Assembly: GCF_001641265.1 (NCBI RefSeq)
Contig: NW_020167548.1
Coordinates: 124,001-188,000, forward strand
Origin: Pseudogymnoascus destructans
Taxonomy: Eukaryota; Ascomycota; Leotiomycetes; Thelebolales; Thelebolaceae
DNA: 64,000 nt
Direction: 5' to 3'
A program made the translations under genes and the position numbers. Of this stretch, positions 10,122 to 20,619 are shown piece by piece; positions within the stretch are counted from its first letter, which is position 1; each line of letters opens with the position of its first letter. The notes under the pieces are model-generated. The model worked only from the letters and a program-made list of their open reading frames with translations, did no database searches and was not told the DNA's origin.

Positions 10122-11458
10122 ATGATGAGCGTCTCACGCCCAGCACGATGTGTGTTCTCCTCCGCATCGTCAATTGCGAAGGCGCGACCAATGGTCCAAT
10201 GCCGAGATTTCTCAACGACCCAGTCTCTTCCGGGCCGACGTCGTCGTCGGTTTGCTAGTGTCAAGGCCGAGGATATGGGATTGCTATCTCAGGCTCCCAC
10301 AAGCCAGGTGCTGAAGAGCTACACCAAGAAAGATGAGCAAAACCTGTCGAAAAGATACACCCCCGATCAAATGCGTGTCATCGCCGCTGGCGAGGAGGCA
10401 ATCGACCTCGAAGATATCCGCAGCCAAGGTGTCGTCCGCAACGACCCCTACGCATTCAAATACCTCGACGACTTCTCTGTCCTTCGCCCTACTCTGGACA
10501 AAATACCCAAGGCCCCGAGCACTGTTCCTAAAGGCGCACGCTGGTTAAATGAGACAGAGCGGTTTGATCAGGTCAACGAATGGCTGGGGAAGATGACGGA
10601 GGAGAAAGAACTACAGGGTCTGACTGAGCCCAATGCTGTGCCCATAACGCGGCTAGACCTGCAGAAGTTCATCGATGAAACTCCATCGATGACAGGCGGC
10701 GGCAAGTTTGGGTCCGACGTCCTTGCGCCTGCCCTTCCAAAGGTTCCGAGCATGGTAGGGATGTACCAGAACTCGACTCTTGTCGACAAACGCGACCCTA
10801 CCGGTACCTACGACAAAGTGAGGAGGCAGACTGGAATGAGCCTTGATGATATCTTGGCCCTGGACGTGAAGAATATCGTGGCTCATAGAGTTGTGAATAT
10901 GACACGTTTAGGCCGAGTACAGAGCTTTTATTCGTTGTCTATTGCTGGCAATGGGAATGGCATGCTTGGATTGGGAGAGGGGAAGTCTGCAGAAATGGTA
11001 GATTCATTGAATCAGTCTCGCATGGCCGCTATCAAAAACATGAAGCCGATCCCGCGCTACGAAGATAGGACGATATTTGGCGAAGTTGAGGCGAAAGTTT
11101 CGGCTGTGAGGGTTCAGTTGATGTCGAGGCCACCTGGTAAGTGCTCCTACGACAACCTTTATGTCTCGCCTTTTCCAATGCGGTGCTAATTTTGTTCCCA
11201 GGATTTGGACTCCGCTGCCAATACCTTATCTTCGAAATGTGTCGCGCTGCTGGTATCAGAGACGTGGCTGCGCGTGTCCCGTTCGCGAGGAACAAAATGA
11301 ACACGGCCAAAGCCACATACGAGGCGTTGATGAACCAGAGGATCCCGGATGAGGTTGCTCGTGGGTTGGGCAAGAAGCTAATCGATGTGCGGAAGGTTTA
11401 TTATGGAGGAGACCAGCAACTTCCCAAAAGGCAGAGGACGGATGATGCTGAAGTGTAA
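10122..11458 (+). CDS. MRPS5: Mitochondrial small-subunit ribosomal protein uS5m
   Basis: This is a component of the mitochondrial ribosome small subunit, homologous to bacterial S5. There are two exons (10122-11136 and 11202-11458), joined over a 65-bp intron (GTAAGT...GCTAAT...CAG), giving 423 residues. The first ~50 residues are rich in Arg, Ser and Ala without acidic residues, as expected of a mitochondrial targeting peptide. The RNA-binding and S5 C-terminal regions lie roughly at residues 250-390 (VVNMTRLGRVQSFYSLSIAGNG, then GFGLRCQYLIFEMCRAAGI), with the intron inside the second. The tail is Lys/Arg-rich. The start was taken as the first ATG in the frame; the next Met follows directly. 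Confidence 0.9.
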
Positions 11459-11675
11459 AGAAAGGGACTTGAGGTCTGGGACAGTGTACTGATAGGTTTG
11501 GTACTGTATAGCGAATTTGTAGTATATATAAGATAAGAAGCCACTGCTGCCCGGTCATTTATTTTCGTGCCTTTATTCATTCTCGCACCAGCAATCCTGG
11601 GTATCCTTAACACCATAACTCCCTTTCCCTCAGCTCACACGCCTTCCCAGAGGAGCCAATCTCCATAAGCAGCCC

Positions 11676-12034
11676 TTACTGATCCTGTCCAGCACCTTGA
11701 TCGCCAGAGTAAATCTCCTGCTGTAGCACAATACTGTACACGCTCGCCTTGAGCAGCGTAAACACCAAGCTCGTCTTGCGTTCCAGCTGTAGAAGCCCAT
11801 CCAGAATCTCAGCGGTCGGTGCGCCTGCTAATCCGTCAAGGAGGGATGCGAGCTGCATGTTATATTAGCATAGGTAGACAGATACTGAACGGTATTAATA
11901 CATACCTTCTTCATATTGTCAGCCAGGCGCTCATACTCCTCCAAGACGTCCTGTTCGAGAGGGGAGAGGTCGTCTGGTCCCGGGGGACTTGTGAGGGAGA
12001 GAGACGCAGCCGCATCATTGAGGTCGGTAGTCAT
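11676..12034 (-). CDS. DAD3: DASH complex subunit Dad3
   Basis: The DASH/Dam1 complex rings kinetochore microtubules and couples them to chromosome movement; it is fungus-specific. Two exons (12034-11906 and 11852-11676) around a 52-bp intron (GTATGT...GCTAAT...CAG) in phase 0 give a 101-residue protein. The match rests on the acidic N-terminus with LSPLEQDVLEEYERLADNMKK and on the well-conserved block TAEILDGLLQLERKTSLVFT followed by LLKASVYSIVLQQEI. The whole protein would be helical. Small size and a mid-gene intron make it easy to miss. Confidence 0.9.
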
Positions 12035-12530
12035 CGTTTGTGAGAGGACTGAATCGTCTCTGCTGGGTGGTTGGAGAGTATCGCAGTGTGCACAGAGGTG
12101 AATCTAACTGTCGTTGCGCATATGTGGGGTCGTGGTCGGTATGTTGACGTGTGGGGGATTTGACAACGCGAGGCTTCAGCCTCGTGAACTTCACACGACA
12201 TGACGACAGGTTCGACCACTTTTACTCTATCTACATTCCCATATTTCCTATTCTTTAATCATATACAAGGTAGCAATCTAAATCTCATCCAAATTATTCT
12301 TTTTCTACAGCACTATACCAGAACCCACAGTTGCTGATTATATTACCAAGTAATCGCTTTGAATTCTTGTCTCCGTCAGTTCCTATCAGACCATCATACT
12401 GCACCAGAGCTACAAATTACTGTATCAACAAACACCACAGCCGGCTCAAAATATCCATTTATTTTCCCATCATTTTCTCTCCCAGCATTTAACCCAGGTG
12501 CGACTACTTTTGGCCGCCCATCCTGGGGAC
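12035..12530. promoter_or_regulatory. Divergent intergenic region, DAD3 / RTP1
   Basis: This is about 496 bp between the two start codons. I see no gene; short open stretches here have no homology I recognise and lack good starts. Confidence 0.45.
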
Positions 12531-15364
12531 ATGGCACCCATCGACCGCAAAGCTACCCTCGCTTTGGAGGAAGACATCATCAGGCTTGGAGAGGCAGCAC
12601 ACGATCCCGAGCTATCAAAAGAAGCAGCTGAAGCAGGGATCCAGGAATTTGACACTGTTCTCGAAAGGTTTGAAGATTGAACCCGCTCTGCCCCGGTACC
12701 AACAGCTAACCATTCATAGGACGGCTGCGTATGTTCTACTTCCGGCTCTCGTCTCACTTGTCAAACCTGACAGGGTGAAGCCATGGCTTCATCCTCATAT
12801 TTCTCGTGCGCTAGCATTTTTCCCACTTCGACCAAGAGGTGTCCGTAGCACAATCGAATTTGTACTCTCTGTGCATCCAACCACCGCTACCACCTCTCAG
12901 ACGCAAGGGCAGGAGGCAAGATCCAAAGGTCCTCAAATTTCACCGGAAGCACTCACCTCTGCTACGCAGTTGATCTGCTCTCCGCCACAAGGCGTGGCGC
13001 CATACTACTGGTTTGAGCACCTTGCTCCCCAACTATTCTCATTGCTGGATGGTAACGGAGGGCTCGATATGGTTAAAGTGGCAGCCTACGTAATTGGATA
13101 TGGGATTCTCGGGAGACCTCAGTTTGGCGCGCCCCCAGGTAAGTAGCAATCCGAATATTTGGTAGAAGTAGATTCTAAAAATTGGTGCAGACGCTCCAGG
13201 ATGGCAGCTCCTGGCGGAGCCCATTCTAAGAAGTATTGATCCCAGCCAGGGTCGGTCTCTTGCCAAGGGCGATAGTGAAACAAGAGTGGGGCGGAGTATT
13301 CTTTCTTCTCCAGCTGAGCTGACAGATGGGCTCCGGAGACTTGCTTCATTAATCAGCTCACATCCGAACCCGGGTCTGTCAAGACGACTTCTACGAAACA
13401 TTGTGCTTCCATTGTGGTCGCTCGCGTCATGGACAGCAAAGGACAACGAACTGGAAGAGTATCGTGCGCCGGCTGGATTTCTCTTGCATATTATTCTTCA
13501 GCTTTCAGTTGACGGAGCCCAGCTGATCCGCATAGCTGATAATTTGATGTCCACAAGAACCCACGGCGGGAGGCTAATGCGATGGAAATATGCCGAATCT
13601 CCAACAGGGGGTATTCGCATTGAGAAAGCTACTCCGATGGACGATGAACCTATGGGAAAACTCCTCAATATCAACAAAGTTGTCGATTACAAGTCGATTG
13701 ACTTCAAAGTTAATGCTTTCTTGGACGTTGTCAAGTTGGCTTCTACGAGTGATGCATTCGGCATATCAAACCTTTTTATCGCAATATGTAGACGCTGGCT
13801 GGTGGAAGAGGACGGACTTGCCCAATCAGAACTCGTAATGTCGACCCCTGGATCTCGCCCACCACGAAATTTCGAGGAAAAGATAATAGATGCCAAATTG
13901 CTTCAAGGCCTCATTGAAACTGTACCAGACAGGCTCGTTGAGGAATCCGGGCAAGTTCTAGAACTGAGTTGCAATATTCTCCTTCGAGCCAATCGAAGAG
14001 AAGATATGAAAAACGATGATACCGTCGCCATAGCGCTGAGCCTACTGAATATGGTGTTCACTTCTCCATCCTTCAAAGCGTCGTCCATGAACCCAAGTTT
14101 CGTCATTTCAATAAAAGATGCGCTCGCCACCACGGCGGAGGCACAAACTGAGTCGTCAACAACAGCCCAAAATCTGTTAATGTTGTTAGATTTCAAATTG
14201 ATAGAGCCAGACGCATTTGATGTCCCGCCTCCAACGGTCTCCGAGCGAGTATTAGAGGACAGGCGTACTTACAAGCTAGCTACTGGCTACATTACGTCCC
14301 CAGACTCGCCGGCGCCTGTACGAGCGGAAGGGTTAGATCTCTTGACGACAATAATAACAGGAAGAAGCCCTATTATCGATGTCCCAGCGGCGATGATTCT
14401 GCTATCATCCCTTGTCCAGGATGAAGAAGAATACATTTACCTCCGAGTCATCAAATCTTTTATTCAGCTATCTATAACACACCCAAAAACCGTTTTGAAC
14501 GGCATCCTCGAGCGATATTTCGACGCCAACGAAGATCTGAACCTCGACACGCGCCTGAGACTCGGTGAAGCCCTCTCGCAGGTTATCGAGAAGGCGGGCG
14601 AGGCATTCACGGGAGACGTGGCCCACCACGTATGTGAAGGGCTTCTCGCACTTGCAGGTCGGCGGGGTCATCGCCCTAAATCGCAAGAAGAGAAGACTAA
14701 GCGACGTGCGGCCGAGGAGCGCAAAAACAAAGCTGCTAAAGAAGCCTGGGGAGGGCTAGTGCCACAGCTTGATGATATTCCTGAAGATCACGATCCTGAG
14801 GTGGATGCGCTTCTGAACCAGATTGTTGAGGGCTGGGAGGGTAAGCGCGACGAAGAAGATGTCCGTATTCGTGCATCTGCGCTGTCTATCTTTGCCTCTG
14901 CCATTGACTCGAATGTCGCTGGTATTGGTGCTGCTATTGTTGGTGGCGGAGTGGACCTCGCCATCAATATGCTACCCCTTGAGCCGGAGCCTGAAAAGGC
15001 TATTCTGCGACGTTCGGCAATTATGGTCGTTATGGCGCTCGTTAACGCTATTAGCTCGGCGAGGGAGGCCGGCAAGGATATAGGAATTGGATTTGCAGGC
15101 CAGAGTCTGGCTGATGTGACGAGGATATTCCTTTACATATCCGAGACAGATAATGATGGGTTGGTGAGGCAACATGCCACGGAGACGCTGGAGCAGTTGA
15201 AAGATTGGCAGATGAATGAGTTTTCTGGACCTAGTATTGAAAGAAATCTGGACATCAACTTGGGGCTACAGTTTGGGTCACTACGGGGTTTGTCTTCAGG
15301 TCCGCGAAGTGCGGCTCCTAGCCCAAGCCCAGGCCCAGGCCCAAGGATTGAGGAGATCGAGTAG
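12531..15364 (+). CDS. RTP1: Rtp1/Tango6-family protein (RNA polymerase II nuclear import)
   Basis: Rtp1 is a HEAT-repeat-like protein needed for nuclear import of RNA polymerase II; the animal relative is TANGO6. The model has three exons (12531-12667, 12720-13138, 13191-15364), with two 52-bp introns, and gives 909 residues. The first donor is a weaker GTTTGA; its use is supported by the phase and by a CTAAC branch site before the acceptor. The helical repeat body covers most of the protein. The two conserved C-terminal regions lie at about residues 593-672 (EEEYIYLRVIKSFIQL) and from about 743 (IRASALSIFASAID). A charged Lys/Glu/Arg linker sits between them, and the tail is a Pro-Ser-Gly repeat. 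Confidence 0.85.
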
Positions 15365-15658
15365 TTTATGTGGGTGGGTGGTGGCATTGACTAAATTATG
15401 CAGCGTACGTACGATAGCTGGAGTACCATGTAAGGAATTACTACAACGATTAGAGCATGTTTACTGAGTTTATGTGAATAATAGTTGCAGTTACGAAAAC
15501 TGTGAGGTATATGCCTAATAAATACTGTCGTTGAAGTCTATTGGTGACTCTGTGTGAAAGGCCCATCGAGATGGGGATAGAGTCCGATTGACAACCAGAT
15601 CGACAAGAGTTTGGACCGATGTCTCAGAGGAACATCTTAAAACAACTCCCCTCCGTTC

Positions 15659-17367
15659 TTACAGCGGCGCCACCTTAATCAGCACAGCCTTATCCTCCAT
15701 AAAGCTCTCCACACCCCCAATATAGCCCTCCCTCCCAATCCCACTCCCCTTCCACCCTCCAAACGGCATATCATTCCCCTTCGTCGGGCTGGAGCAGTTC
15801 ACCCCCACCGTCCCCGCCTCCAGCTGCTTACTAACCCTCATCGCGCGGTCGATGTCCTTGGTGAACACCGATGCATAGAGTCCGTACTCTGTATCATTCG
15901 CCTTGGCAATAGCCTCTGCCTCGCCCTCGAAGGTGTTGATGTGCACTACAGGTCCGAAGATCTCTTCTTTCATGATCTGTGCGTCTTCGGGGGTGTCGGT
16001 GAAGATGGTGGGGGAAATGTAGAGGCCGGAGACGTTAGGGAGGTCTTCAGTGATTTTGGTGCCGAATTTTTCAGCCAGGGCCAGATAGCGCTTGACTGTT
16101 TCGTGTTGGACTTTGTCGGCTTGGGGGCCTTGGGTTGTGCCTGGTTGTGTTGGGTCGCCGAGCTTGGCGCTCATGAATTTGGTTTTAAATCCTTCTATGA
16201 AGGTTTGGGCGATTGATTTGTGGACGTAGATTCTTGAGTTCGCAAAACATCTATGTATCCCGTTAGTTACCGCGGCAGTGGTCCGTGGGGGCCTCCAGGA
16301 ATGGGAAGACAACTCACGTCTGCCCACTGTTCCATCCAATACTCGGCACAGTCGCCTGGATTGCTTGCTCGATATCTGCATCCTCAAAAACTAACGCTGG
16401 TGATTTTCCACCGAGCTCGAAAATGCAGTTTTTCAAGTTCGAATCCGCAGCAGCCTTCTGGATAGCGCGCCCTGTACGCGTGCTACCTGTGAATGAGATA
16501 ATGCGGATGTCCATGTGAGACGACATCGCGGCTCCAGCTTCGCCATGTCCTGAGAGGATGTTGAACACTCCCGGCGGGAAGCCGGCTTTCGCCACAAGCT
16601 CGGCAGCTTTCGCGCACTATGTAAATTTAGCTAGTCCTACCTTCTAAGGGGAGCAACTTGCGGTTAAAGGTGCCTTCTCACTGCTCTTCAGTACCACGGT
16701 ATTACCCGCTGCCAGTGCTGCAGCTCCTTTCTTTGAGAAAAATATCAGCGGCGCATTCCATGGGATGATGATCCCACAGACACCATATGGCTGCTTCACG
16801 CCCATGTTGACGAACCCGGGGGTGTTAAGGCTGGAGGTACCCATAGGATAGGCGGCCTCAGAAAAGTAACGAAAGTAGTCCGAAGCGGCGCCAGCATCGA
16901 AAAATGAGGTGACTGGACGTCCCATCGACTTTGCCTCGAGCCGTGCAAGCTCACCAGAGTGCTCGGCGAAGAGGACACCGAGACGGAATAGGTAGACGCT
17001 GCGCTCTTTGGGGGAGAGGGCGGACCAAGCTGGGAAGGCAGCCTTGGCTGCGGCGACGGCGGCGTCTACATCTTTAGCGGTTGCTTCAGGAACTGTGGCC
17101 GATTAGTATGGACCAAGATACGTAAACGGGTAAGAGTGAAGAAGCAGGGTCCGGGCATGCGATGCACAGTACCTTTGGCTATGAATTCGCCGGTGGAAGG
17201 CGAATGTAGGTCAAAAGTTTGAGACTCATCAATGGCTTGGAACTGGAGGAGAGGACAAGGGGGTTAGCTACGGATGGGATTGGGGGTTCGAACTGAAGGT
17301 TTAAATGGAACCTATGTCGCACCTCGCCATTGATGAATAGCCTGGTTTCGATAGGGGAGGCAGACAT
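15659..17367 (-). CDS. Aldehyde dehydrogenase, NAD(P)-dependent
   Basis: This oxidises aldehydes to carboxylates; the physiological substrate cannot be told from sequence. Five exons (17367-17323, 17242-17173, 17092-16662, 16616-16318, 16250-15659) give 478 residues, the usual size. Catalytic features are all present: the PWN motif in IIPWNAPL, the general base Glu249 in FELGGKSPAL, and the nucleophile Cys283 in GQTCFANSR. Intron 4 splits the codon just before that cysteine. Intron 3 starts GCAAGT rather than GT; no GT donor gives an open frame. There is no signal peptide, so it is probably cytosolic. It is closest in feel to general fungal class 1/2 enzymes. A 30-bp palindrome lies 129 bp upstream of the ATG. 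Confidence 0.92.
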
Positions 17368-17495
17368 GATAGTGTATGTATGTATGGTATATGGAAATAT
17401 ATATGGGATATTTGCGGGGATATATATAACGAATCTATATCAATGGTAGTCGGTACCGACCCCAGACCAGACCATGGTCCGGTCCGGTCCCAAAT

Positions 17496-17525
17496 CTTCG
17501 GACCAGACCGTGGTCTGGTCCGAAG
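17496..17525. promoter_or_regulatory. 30-bp near-perfect palindrome upstream of the aldehyde dehydrogenase gene
   Basis: Two perfect 14-bp arms (CTTCGGACCAGACC and its complement) surround a GT dinucleotide. Related GGTCCGGTCC direct repeats lie just before (17475-17490). It lies upstream of the minus-strand aldehyde dehydrogenase start at 17367. It could be a dimeric transcription factor site (the CGG...CCG ends suit Zn2Cys6 factors) or simply a hairpin. Confidence 0.45.
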
Positions 17526-18158
17526 CCAATAAATAACCCACGGTCCCCCACCAGTCTGTTGCAGGAGGACCGAAATATTGAGAGTAAAATGGTACAATTG
17601 ATTTTGCTATTCTAGTGGAACTACGCATACTTTTTATAGGCTCTAAATAACTCCCAGTAACCCCCGAGGCTTCCGAGTAAGCCGCCCCTTCCGCTGTAGA
17701 GTTTTCACCAGAATTGTGAGAACCATGGTTGAGTCCCCTAGTTCGGTGAGAGCCATGGGACAGCTCGAGCCCGATAACACAGTGTTGCACATTCGGGTAG
17801 GGGCCGTATCAGCATGGGGCGATGATGATTTTATTTCGAATCTATGACTAGAGCTTAAGCCATAATGATGCCAGCTCGCTAAACTAAGTTTTGGTGACTA
17901 AGCAGAGTTTCTTAGGGTCTAATGTCTGGGATTCTAGTCGTTCTCTCTGCAGCAAGATCGAATTTGTCATGTCAGCCTCGAGTTAGGGCAAGCTTCTAAG
18001 GTATGTAACCACAACGTGATATTATAGCCAATTTACAGAAATAGCTAACCTAGAGGAATCAGTCCTTGTTTAATACATACTCAACCTAGCTACTAAAGAG
18101 TTTCTTCCTTAGTTGTCTATTGTTAAAGATATGGCAAATCGACTACTTATAACATGAC
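17526..18158. other. Intergenic DNA with no recognised gene
   Basis: This runs between the aldehyde dehydrogenase promoter and the transposon island. Open frames are short and not protein-like. It is AT-rich toward the right edge. Confidence 0.5.
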
Positions 18159-18173
18159 TGTAACGCTAACTTC

Positions 18174-18804
18174 TAAACTGTAAGGACACAGGGCACCCAG
18201 CTCACAGATGAGAGTGCGAGTCGGAGGCTAAACGGATGCTATCCTATAGGTCTACTACGAAGGATACAAAAAAGATGAAGGGGGAACCCCGTTAAGTCTG
18301 TTTCCTTAAGTACCCGAAACTGTAAGGATGCCAAAGCCCTCAGTGATGGAAAGCATCGGAGTCGGGCAGGTTACAGTCACGTGGGGAGCATTAGGGTAGG
18401 TTATCCGAGTCGGACCCGTTTCGGGTACTTAAGGAGATTGACTCAACGGGGGTTCCTCTCTTCATCTTTTTTGTATCCTTCGTAGTAGACCTATAGGATA
18501 GCATCCGTTTAGCCTCCGACTCGCACTCTCATATGCTATTACTGTGAGCTGGGTGCCCTGTGTCCTTACAGAAACGGGCCCGACTCGGTTATCCCAAAGG
18601 TTCTAGCCCTGAACCTTCCACCACAACAGGTCCGCATCAACCCTGAACCCTACACCCTTACCGTCCCCCACTATAGTGTAACTCGCTATGTGCTCCTCTA
18701 CTGGTCTGAAATCACACCGAGTCGGATTTCATGCTTGTGGTGACCGTAACAGCTCTGAGGCGGGTTCTTCAAGCATCTAGGTAAGGAGGCATCCTTACAT
18801 AAAC
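18174..18804. mobile_element. 621-bp TG...CA insertion with 5-bp target duplication and internal inverted repeats
   Basis: The insertion (18179-18799) begins TGTAAGGA and ends TCCTTACA. It is flanked by TAAAC at 18174-18178 and 18800-18804, matching a single TAAAC in the intact LTR sequence, so the boundaries are secure. Inside, arm A (about 18178-18320) recurs inverted at about 18418-18571, with the outer 30 bp (CTGTAAGGACACAGGGCACC...) perfect. A second unit, from TGTAAGGATGCC to GAGTCGGACCCGTTT (18321-18421), recurs inverted at 18572-18799 with a longer middle. The order is therefore A-B-A'-B'. There is no coding capacity. The ends and duplication size would suit a solo LTR; the inverted structure is not typical of one. 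Confidence 0.7.
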
Positions 18805-19064
18805 GATAGAAGACATAGAGGTTTCTTGCGTAAGGTTGACTTGACAGAGGAGGCAGGGGATTAGACACAAAGGCTTTCCAAGTAACACGTTACAGTATTG
18901 TAAAGAATACTATATTGAGTTAAGCACAAAGCTCCTATCTAAGGGAATACTATCTACTTATATAGTAGCGGGGTAATCTGGATAGTTGATGGATAGCCAG
19001 ATAATCTAGATAGTTGATGAATAGCTCAACTATCTAATATCCACTAGTTTCTACAACTATCTAC

Positions 19065-19215
19065 TAGCCTGGTCACGCTACAGCCTAGCCCCACTAGCCC
19101 TGTGATCTTAGGTTGTCATGCTATAGCCTAGCCCCACTAGCCCTGTGACTTCTTAGGTTATGTTACTAAGCCTAGTTCCGCTAGCCCTGTAACTAACGTC
19201 ATGTTACCATAGCTG
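19065..19215. repeat. Imperfect tandem repeats in the old LTR
   Basis: Three to four copies of a ~45-bp unit are visible. Each contains a form of CTAGCCCCACTAGCCCTGTGA preceded by a variant of GTCATGCTATAG. The copies differ by several bases and the last is the most diverged. They lie near the outer end of the degenerate LTR. Confidence 0.55.
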
Positions 19216-19339
19216 TAACACTAGGTCCCCTCCTAAAGGCCTAGTCCCTTAGGTCTTGCTAATTAAGGAAATCGCTAGTTTACTTAAGTAGGGTGATGCC
19301 TACTTAATTGCCAAGCAGGTTGCACTGCTTGGCATGTCT

Positions 19340-20056
19340 TCCAGTAGACACACAAAAATCAAAGAACGTCATCTTCTTGCAGACCGTATTGAAAACCTTT
19401 CCATTTTATCAAAAACTCTTCTTTGCATCCTACTAACCTTCTGTCTATGATCGCTTCGACTTCGTATTTAACGATCTCATTTTCTAGTTGGAGTTCTGTG
19501 TCGGTCGCAATCGGGGTGTTTCCTCTTGCTAGTTCTAGTAGTGAGACATGAAATACTAGGTGTAGTCTAGACTTCTTAGGTAGCTGCAGCCTGTTCAATA
19601 TTTTGAATGGTCCCAATTTCTTGAAGTCCAACTTCGTACTTGGTCATTTCGTTTTGATATGTTTCCGGAGTAGATATACTTTATCCCCCTCCTTAAAGGC
19701 AGGTTCTATACTGCACTTCTTGTTTACATATGCAGCAGATCGTTCATTTAAGAATTGTATATCTGTTGCGAGCTGTTCATGGAATGATTTGAGTTGTTCC
19801 ACGGCAATCATAGCTTGTTCTGCTCTTGATTCATCTGGTCATGGTTGTCATATGCCTCTGGCTAATAGCCGTAATTAGCAAAGAATGGTAAGACTTTTGT
19901 TGCTTCAGTCATCGCGCTGTTATATGCGAACTGTGCGATGGGTAATATCTAAACCCAATTGTCCTGTTAGTGGTTGACATAACTCTGTAGGTATTGTTCA
20001 AGGGTTTAGTTTAGTCTTTCTGTTCGACCGTCTGTTTAGGGATGGAAAGCTGTTGA
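19340..20056 (-). pseudogene. 3' part of an old Ty3 pol (integrase end and chromodomain)
   Basis: This is a diverged copy of pol of the intact element from its base 25234 onward. Recognisable parts include the integrase stretch matching QTDGQTERLN (about 20045-20015), the segment LDFKKLGPFKIL (about 19630-19600), HVSLLE and a chromodomain beginning (YEVEAIIDRRLVG...EEFLIKW). Stops and deletions interrupt the frame. The copy ends abruptly at about 20056, where the homology is cut six bases after the point at which the fragment at 27150-27418 stops. Confidence 0.8.
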
Positions 20057-20098
20057 TATACAGTTGTCCGCTTAGCGGTTGTAGCCTTGGTGGCTAAG

Positions 20099-20573
20099 TG
20101 TTACGACGGAACAAGAAGGCTGGCCAACTACAGGACAGGAAGGAGGGAGGTCGCATGAGACCGGCCCTGGTACCTGGAGGGGCAGCGGGGAATAGTAGTT
20201 CCGAAAGTATCACGTGACGGACTCGCAGGATGATGAGAAGAGTCCTAAGAGTCCAGGACTCCGAGGACTCGAGTGAGTTCCCAGGAGTCCACTAGGCACG
20301 TGACGGACTCGCAGGATGATGAGAAGAATCCTAAGAGTCCAGGACTCCGAGGACTCGAGTGAGTTCCCAGGAGTCCACTAGGCACGACGCCACTATATAA
20401 GTAGATAGTTAGTTCTTAGATAGGAGCTTCGTGCTCAACTCAATACAGTATTTGTTATATACTAGTAACGTGTTACTTGAAGCCTTTGTGTCTGATCCCC
20501 TGCCTCCTCTGATAAGTAAACCTTTACGCAAGAGAACCTCTGTGTCTTCTATCATTTAGAAGTCAGCGTTACA
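20099..20573 (+). repeat. 5' LTR (475 bp)
   Basis: It starts TGTTACGACGG and ends GCGTTACA. It contains two tandem 86-bp copies of a block beginning CACGTGACGG (20211-20296 and 20297-20382), which could act as a repeated regulatory unit. A TATA box (CTATATAA, 20393-20400) follows. Transcription of the element would start downstream of that box. Confidence 0.92.
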
Positions 20574-20619
20574 CTTTGAGCACCACTTCTACGAGGTACC
20601 GGCTTACACACAAAGCAAC

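Larger units (their letters stand above)
18159..19220 (-). repeat. Old degenerate 3' LTR of the island's Ty3 family, split by an insertion
   Basis: Read on the minus strand, this is recognisable as the 475-bp LTR of the element at 20099-27095. The end TGTAACG is at 18159, the middle at about 18801-18990 (including the AACACGTTAC and CTCCTATCTAAG blocks), and the outer end GTAACA at about 19220. A 621-bp insertion occupies 18179-18799. Without it the LTR would be about 436 bp. The bases just beyond 19220 read, on the minus strand, as a purine-rich tract (GGAGGGGA), as expected at a 3' LTR. Substitutions are many, so it is old. Confidence 0.7.

Noticed and set aside
18178..18571. Simple MITE with 30-bp terminal inverted repeats
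   Set aside because: The target duplication lies at 18174-18178 and 18800-18804, so the inserted unit is larger and this inverted repeat is internal to it.
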